This document shows, in pieces, positions 58,740-64,000 of a stretch of 64,000 bases of DNA; position 1 is the first letter of the stretch, and every line of letters starts with the position of its first letter. The translations under genes and the position numbers were made by a program. The stretch is from Pohlia nutans (Eukaryota; Streptophyta; Bryopsida; Bryales; Mniaceae), in assembly GCA_022496805.1 (NCBI GenBank), contig CM040101.1:498501-562500 (forward strand), written 5' to 3'. Below the pieces are notes generated by a model, which was not told where the DNA came from, did no database searches, and saw nothing but the letters and a program-made list of their open reading frames with translations.

Positions 58740-60608
58740 ATGTTGGTAGACGAGACACCCATACAAGACAAGCTGCGTTTCATGGACATCGCCCATTGGA
58801 ACCACAACGAGGAGGATCGACTCGACCAAGTCAATGTCGGTACCCCTACCGACCCGAAGCTGTTGAAGCTAAACTCCAACCTGAGCCCTAGCCTCAGAGC
58901 CAGCGCCGAAACCCTGTTTAAGGAGTTCATCGATATCTTTGCCTTTTCGTACGAAGATTTGCGACGCATACCGGAACACATAGCGACTCACCAAATCGAG
59001 CTCGACCCGACCATCTCCCCCAGCCACCAGGCACGCTACCGCATGAACCCGAATTATGCACAAGCTGTTAAAGACGACCTCGAACGACTCTTAAAGGCAG
59101 GATTCATAGCACCAGTCGACCAGGCTACATGGCTATCACCCATAGTCGTGGTTCCCAAAAAGAATGGGAAACTCCGCATATGTGTTGATTTTCGACGCCT
59201 GAATGCGGCCACCAAGAAAGATCCGTACCCCCTTCCGTTCACGGACGAGGTACTCGACGCAGTGATAGGCTATGAAGCCTATTCCTACATCGACTGCTTC
59301 TCAGGCTACCACCAGGTACTGATCCACCCGACCGACCGACCAAAGACTGCTTTCATTACCGAATGGGGGGCGTATGTATGGGTCGTTATGCCGTTCGGAT
59401 TGAAGAATGCCCCGCCTACCTACCAGCGCATAGTCAATCAGATCTTCAAAGACTACCTGGGCGATTTCATGAAACTGTTCCTAGACGATTTCAGTGGCTA
59501 CAGCGACATCGACTCCCACCTACCAAAACTCAGACTAGTCTTCGACCGATGTCGACAGTACGGGGTAAGCCTCAACCCAGAGAAATGTATCTTCTATGTT
59601 CCTTCTGGTGTGATTTTAGGCTACATTGTCGGTAGAGAAGGCAAGTTTCCAGATTCGAAGAAGATCCAGGCCCTAGTCGACATGCCGACCCCGAAGGACG
59701 TTAAGGCGATTCAGACGTTCAACGGACTAGCCCAGTTCAACCGATGCTTCATAAAAAACTATGCTGCCATTATGGAACCCATCACCAAGCTGACTAGGAA
59801 AGGCGAAGCGTTCGACTGGACACCAGCCTACGAGACAACGTATCAGACTATCAAGGCTCGATACCAGACTGCACCAATTCTTATTGGGGTCGACTGGTCC
59901 CTGGACTTCCACATACACACGGACGCATCCGACATGGCAGTCGGCGCCATGTTGGCACAGAACCCGACTGGCCATATCGACCAGCCAATAGCCTATGCTT
60001 CCCGACTACTCAACAAAGCGGAGAAGAACTATACAACAACCGAGAAGGAAGCACTCGCGATGGTTTACGCCATCAACAAATTCCGACATTACCTACTCGG
60101 TAACAAATTCACTTTCTATGTCGACCACTTGGCACTCCAGTACCTGATCAACAAACCACAGGTATCGGGTCGACTGGCACGCTGGCTACTACTTTTTCTC
60201 GAATTCGATTTCACCGTGGTTTATAAACCAGGTAAAACATATGGAGTTGCCGACGCATTATCACGAAATGAGGGAGCAGAACCAGCAATAGGCATACCCG
60301 ACCAGTCAGTCGACGCCGAGCTTTTTTCTACTGAACCCGACTGGCTACACCCGATAGTCGACTACTTGACTACCGGGACCTTTCCAACCCACATGACGAA
60401 GGAAGCTCGCAAGCGCATAGCTCACAAAGCTATTCCGTACCAAATACTCGACGGCCAACTGTACCGACTCGGCAAGGACCACCAACTTCGCCAGGTCCTA
60501 ACCGGTAGCCAGCCTACCACCATCCTCCAAGAACTACACAAGGGCAATGCAGGAGGCCATTTTTCGCATGACATCACTGCGAGAAAAATACTAGACGCTG
60601 GATACTAG
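58740..60608 (+). CDS. Reverse transcriptase and RNase H of gypsy-2
   Basis: The frame is open through the RT (ATWLSPIVVVPKKNGKLRI, YSYIDCFSGYHQVLIHP, VMPFGLKNAPPTYQR, catalytic FLDDF, GYIVGREGKFPDSKKIQAL) and RNase H (FHIHTDASDMAVGAMLAQ, TTTEKEALAMVYAINKFRHY, GVADALSRNE). The usual YVDD box appears as FLDDF, as in many plant gypsy elements. The TAG at 60,606 sits where GYWWP is expected, so a Trp codon was lost and the polyprotein would end before integrase. Confidence 0.92.
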   Translation: MLVDETPIQDKLRFMDIAHWNHNEEDRLDQVNVGTPTDPKLLKLNSNLSPSLRASAETLFKEFIDIFAFSYEDLRRIPEHIATHQIELDPTISPSHQARYRMNPNYAQAVKDDLERLLKAGFIAPVDQATWLSPIVVVPKKNGKLRICVDFRRLNAATKKDPYPLPFTDEVLDAVIGYEAYSYIDCFSGYHQVLIHPTDRPKTAFITEWGAYVWVVMPFGLKNAPPTYQRIVNQIFKDYLGDFMKLFLDDFSGYSDIDSHLPKLRLVFDRCRQYGVSLNPEKCIFYVPSGVILGYIVGREGKFPDSKKIQALVDMPTPKDVKAIQTFNGLAQFNRCFIKNYAAIMEPITKLTRKGEAFDWTPAYETTYQTIKARYQTAPILIGVDWSLDFHIHTDASDMAVGAMLAQNPTGHIDQPIAYASRLLNKAEKNYTTTEKEALAMVYAINKFRHYLLGNKFTFYVDHLALQYLINKPQVSGRLARWLLLFLEFDFTVVYKPGKTYGVADALSRNEGAEPAIGIPDQSVDAELFSTEPDWLHPIVDYLTTGTFPTHMTKEARKRIAHKAIPYQILDGQLYRLGKDHQLRQVLTGSQPTTILQELHKGNAGGHFSHDITARKILDAGY

Positions 60609-61622
60609 TGGCCGACTCTACACCAAGATACTGTTCGGTACTGTCAGACGTGTCATGAATGCCAGATGACAGGCGGCCTTCCTAAGACAGTCTCCTCAAA
60701 GCTCGTCACCCAATTACCAGCCGAACCATTCATGAAATGGGGACTCGACTTTATTGGCCCAGTCAAGAAGACCCGACATACAGCCTGTCGATACATTTTG
60801 GTGGCTACCGACTATGCCACCAAGTGGGTCGAGGCTAGAGCTCTCCGAGGAAACACCGCCCGAGAAACCGCACAGTTTCTGTATGAAACAATTCTTACCC
60901 GATTTGGCTGCCCACTCCACCTAGTCAGCGACCAAGGTACCCATTTCATCAACAGCACAATTTGCAACCTTACCGACCACTTTTTACTCCGACACACGAC
61001 GTCCACGACATACTACCCGCAAGGCAACGGCCAAGCAGAGTCGACCAACAAGGTCATAGTCAAGATGCTCCAGAAACTAGTCAACGAAAATCGAACCGAC
61101 TGGGATCTACAGCTCCATACTGTCCTCTTCGCGTACCGGACAGCATACAAGGTCGTCACGGGTCACACACCATTCCAGTTAGTCTATGGACTGACACCAT
61201 TGATGCCTACCGAGTACATCATCCCGACCCAACGGTCGACACCGGCTACCGACTTCACTCCCCGGAGAGTGCTCGCAGCCCGCGTCACCGACCTGGAGAA
61301 ACTTGACGAGACCCGACTGACAGCAGCCATAAACCATGGCACCGAACAATGGAACCGAGCACAGTGGGCCCAGAACAGAGGCCAGTCAACTCCATACAAC
61401 GTAGGCGACTACGTCCTTTGGCATCCGAAAGGTACGAATGTCCATGCTGGTCAAATTGCGCAGCAAATGGTTCGGCCCCTATCGAGTACAGTATACACTC
61501 CCCAACAACACTGTTCTTCTAGTCAGCCTTCAGTACTTCGACCCCGACCCGGTAGTAGTCAACATCAACAAACTCAAACCCTACCGAGTCCTCGAAGATC
61601 ATATATCAGCCGATTTGTCTAG
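60609..61622 (+). pseudogene. Integrase of gypsy-2
   Basis: Same frame as RT. It shows part of the HHCC zinc domain (CQTCHECQMTGG) and the DDE core: WGLDFIGPVKKT, HLVSDQGTHFINS and YYPQGNGQAESTNKV. A frameshift near 61,435-61,460 separates the core from its C-terminal part, which continues in another frame from 61,438 (KLRSKWFGPYRVQYTLPN, VVVNINKLKPYRVLED). Confidence 0.88.
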
Positions 61623-61720
61623 CCCGCTCACTAGCAAATCTGAGATCCGGTCAACACTAGACCAGAACGAAGACGACCCAACTCGACACCAGTCCACACA
61701 TCTAGCCATAGTATCTGTCA

Positions 61721-61846
61721 GCCGACTCGACTGGGCGACCCGACTAGTCGGCCTGGCTGGTCAACCTGACTGGTCAACCCGGCTAGTCGATCGGGCTGGT
61801 CAACCCGACTGGCCGACCCAGTTGGTCAACCCGACCAGTCAAACCC
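61721..61846 (+). repeat. Degenerate short tandem repeat in the integrase-extra ORF spacer
   Basis: Repeated ggtcaacccgactgg-like units with variants (gactagtcggcc, ggtcaacctgactgg) cover about 125 bp. Confidence 0.6.
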
Positions 61847-61932
61847 TAGTACAACCGCCACATTTATGGCTGCCGTCCCAACCCATCCCATCAGTTTTCA
61901 ATTGCACGCCCGTTGCTCAAGTATTTAGCTCC

Positions 61933-64000
61933 ATGGCCACCGCCCTCCTCTCCCCTCTTGCTTCTCCCGCATTTCACGTAGCTCCTCCTCCTCCCGACCG
62001 CTTCGCCGCCGCTCTAGCCTTATGCATTCTTAGCAAGTGCTTTAGAAAACCGAGAGTAGTCCGACAGCGCCGATTAGCCAAGCGAGCTCGTAGCCCGACC
62101 GTGCGAGGAATAGACGAGGGTAGAAACAGTACTAAACGACCGAGCACATCGTCCCTACGGCCGACAGTGAGAGAGCCGACCTCGACTTCCCGGCCATTTT
62201 CTTGTTGTTGTATGCGCAGATCTCAAGCCGACCGGTCGATGGCCAAGAGCAAGGCGACCGACCGAGGACCGCGTCGTCCTTGGGCGTCCGCACCACCTAG
62301 ATACGACATCCAGATTCGTACGAAGGAAGGGCTCTACAAAACCCTAGCCTTTCAGACGATGCGGCCGATTCGCGAGTGGCGGGAGTACGCCCACACCAAC
62401 CCGACCGAGGCAGAATTTATCAAGGCAATCGGGGTGTCACAGTTTGTGTCACTCGACTGGGACAACAACCAGCGTGCGCCCCGAATGGAACTGATCGAGG
62501 AGTTCATCAACGCCGCTGCAGTCGACTCCAAAAACAAGAGGATCGAGGCCACTGTACGCGGCCAGTCGGTCATCATCGACCCGACAGTCATCAACCGAGT
62601 GCTACATCTCCCATTCGGTGTCTGCACGGAGCCACTTCCACACGAGGAGTTCCCACCGGGTCGACTGGAGCAGTACACGGCGACCCCCAAGACTGCCGAA
62701 GGATTCAGTATCTGCCATTACTTACCCGAACACCACAAGCGACTGACGGCGTTTATTCAAGGTCTAGGGTTCAAACGCAAGACTACCTACATCAGCACGG
62801 AAATGATCGAGGTAGTCTGCACGGTCGAGGCTCTTATCGACCGAGGGTTACAATGGGACTGCGCGACTTGGATGTTCAATTTGCTCGCCATCGACATCAA
62901 GACGATGCAAAGCCAGAAGACTACCATCTGCCCTTCAGCTGAGGTATTAGATTTCCTCCTTAACACTCACTTTCCTAGTACTGAACCGGATTTTATGCAC
63001 CAGACTGTTCCCTAGCAGAACACCAACGACCGACGGCGGCAGTCGGAGAACTCGGAAAACAACTCCCGGGGACCCGACTATATCCTATTCCAACATCGGC
63101 GACCCGGCACCCCAGTCGACCAGGGCGAAACATCGGCGGCACAGCGCACCAAACGACAGCCTTCACTCGACCCGACAGCACCCGCGGTCGACACTGGCAG
63201 CCCACCAGCAACCGACAGAAGGGAGACACGCCTTCAACGCAAACGAGACCGGGAATGGAAAGAGAAACGAGCAAAGCGGGGTAAACTCACCCCGTTGAGC
63301 GCCTTACCATCACGCAACATCGACTTGACCACCTCCAACAGTGAGACCCACTCGACTCAATCGTCGTCCCCAGTCGACATCCCCCTCCCCGACACACCTG
63401 CACCATCATTGTCCGACTTCGAGCCATTCAACCTCGAAGCAGCATACAACCCGACAGCAGCTGTCGAATTTCGCCAACCTCCGCCGGTGTCACCACCACC
63501 TCGACCCCCGACGTCACCTGGGATCAGTCGACCAACACCCGACTCACCACAGAAACAAGCGGCGTCGTTAGCCAAGAGCTTGCGCCTACGGATGAACGAG
63601 GTACGAGGATCCGTCACTCGACTCGAAGATGTCGGCTCCAGAGTCGACAACCTTTTGTTAGAGGCTGTTCAGGCGAAGATTACCCTCCAAGCCGAGCTCG
63701 ACCGCACTCGACTGGAACGCAGTCGACTGGCCAACGACTCATCCGCCTTCAAGCAGCAAGTCGACACCCTGACTGGTACACTCGCCAGCACAGAAGCCGA
63801 GTTGGCAAAGGTACGCACCACGCTCAACACTGTCACCGAGGAGAAAAACCAGAGCGACAACACAGTAACCCAATTGACAATCGACCTCCAAGCTAGTCGA
63901 CAGGAGCTGCAAACGCATCAGAGCGAACTTGCAGTCGTACAAAATCAACTCGAGTCGGTACGATCCGAGGTAGCAGCATCCCAACGCGGTCTTCAAGTAG
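61933..64000 (+). pseudogene. Extra ORF of gypsy-2, partial
   Basis: The open frame has ATGs at 61,933 and 62,239. The second follows a tatgcgcag acceptor-like site (62,218-62,219). The protein has a helical domain (MRPIREWREYAHTNPTEAEF, KAIGVSQFVSLDW, MELIEEFINAAAVDSK, VINRVLHLPFG, TWMFNLLAIDIKTMQSQ), TAG at 63,013, a Pro/Ser/Thr-rich stretch, then a long coiled coil (RLEDVGSRVDNLLLEAVQAK onward) open to the window end. Homologous to the extra ORF at 18,457. Function unknown. Confidence 0.72.

Larger units (their letters stand above)
54537..64000 (+). mobile_element. Ty3/gypsy retrotransposon with extra ORF (gypsy-2), 3' end outside window
   Basis: 5' LTR, gag, protease, RT, RNase H, integrase and an extra ORF follow in the canonical gypsy order, all on the plus strand. 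The extra ORF after integrase resembles the arrangement of Tat/Athila-type plant gypsy elements; no chromodomain is seen. The 3' LTR is beyond 64,000. GTCGAC/TCGAC words are strikingly frequent. Confidence 0.92.

Overview
This is nuclear DNA of a land plant. The evidence is plant-type Ty1/copia and Ty3/gypsy retrotransposons, a DYW-class PPR protein, an OSB-like gene with the plant-specific PDF motif, and GT-AG/GC-AG introns. The mix of an intronless DYW-PPR gene, Mutator-like and piggyBac-like relics, a Penelope-like relic and a stand-alone myosin TH1-domain gene suggests a non-flowering plant (bryophyte, lycophyte or fern). That last step is inference; no single feature fixes the species.

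Layout. 1-5.0 kb: nearly intact Ty1/copia element (one internal stop; 5' LTR outside the window). 5.4-9.0 kb: CACTA-like TIR elements carrying a tRNA-like head, a MULE SWIM fragment between them, and a piggyBac-like transposase relic. 10.2-12.0 kb (+) and 21.8-25.6 kb (-): two inverted fragments of one CCGG-rich retroelement. Between them lies a Mutator-like transposase gene (12.2-21.6 kb) split by a complete, young LTR element (14,673-21,060; 400-bp LTRs with 3 differences, 5-bp target duplication AGCTC). That element has gag, protease and an extra ORF but no reverse transcriptase or integrase.

24,609-33,100 and 44,427-52,918 are two arms of an almost perfect inverted duplication of 8,492 bp each, separated by 11.3 kb. 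I saw one base difference. Each arm carries an OSB-like gene, a 703-aa DYW PPR gene, a TTAA-bounded MITE and a hAT relic. The spacer holds a dead Penelope-like RT, a TIR element, a five-exon gene for a class-I-myosin TH1-like protein (37,814-38,930, minus), a large foldback element and a third SWIM fragment. 54,537 to the end is a second Ty3/gypsy element with LTR, gag, protease, RT, RNase H, integrase and an extra ORF that runs off the window.

How it fits together. The likely host genes are the TH1 gene and the two copies each of the OSB-like and PPR genes, the latter two being organelle nucleic-acid proteins. Everything else recognised is transposon material, mostly decayed by stops that look like C-to-T changes. 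The recurring theme is three retroelement families that each carry a similar extra protein after the pol position (a helical domain with an IG-x-LPW-like motif, a disordered stretch, then a coiled coil). Each family is also saturated with its own CG-containing short word.
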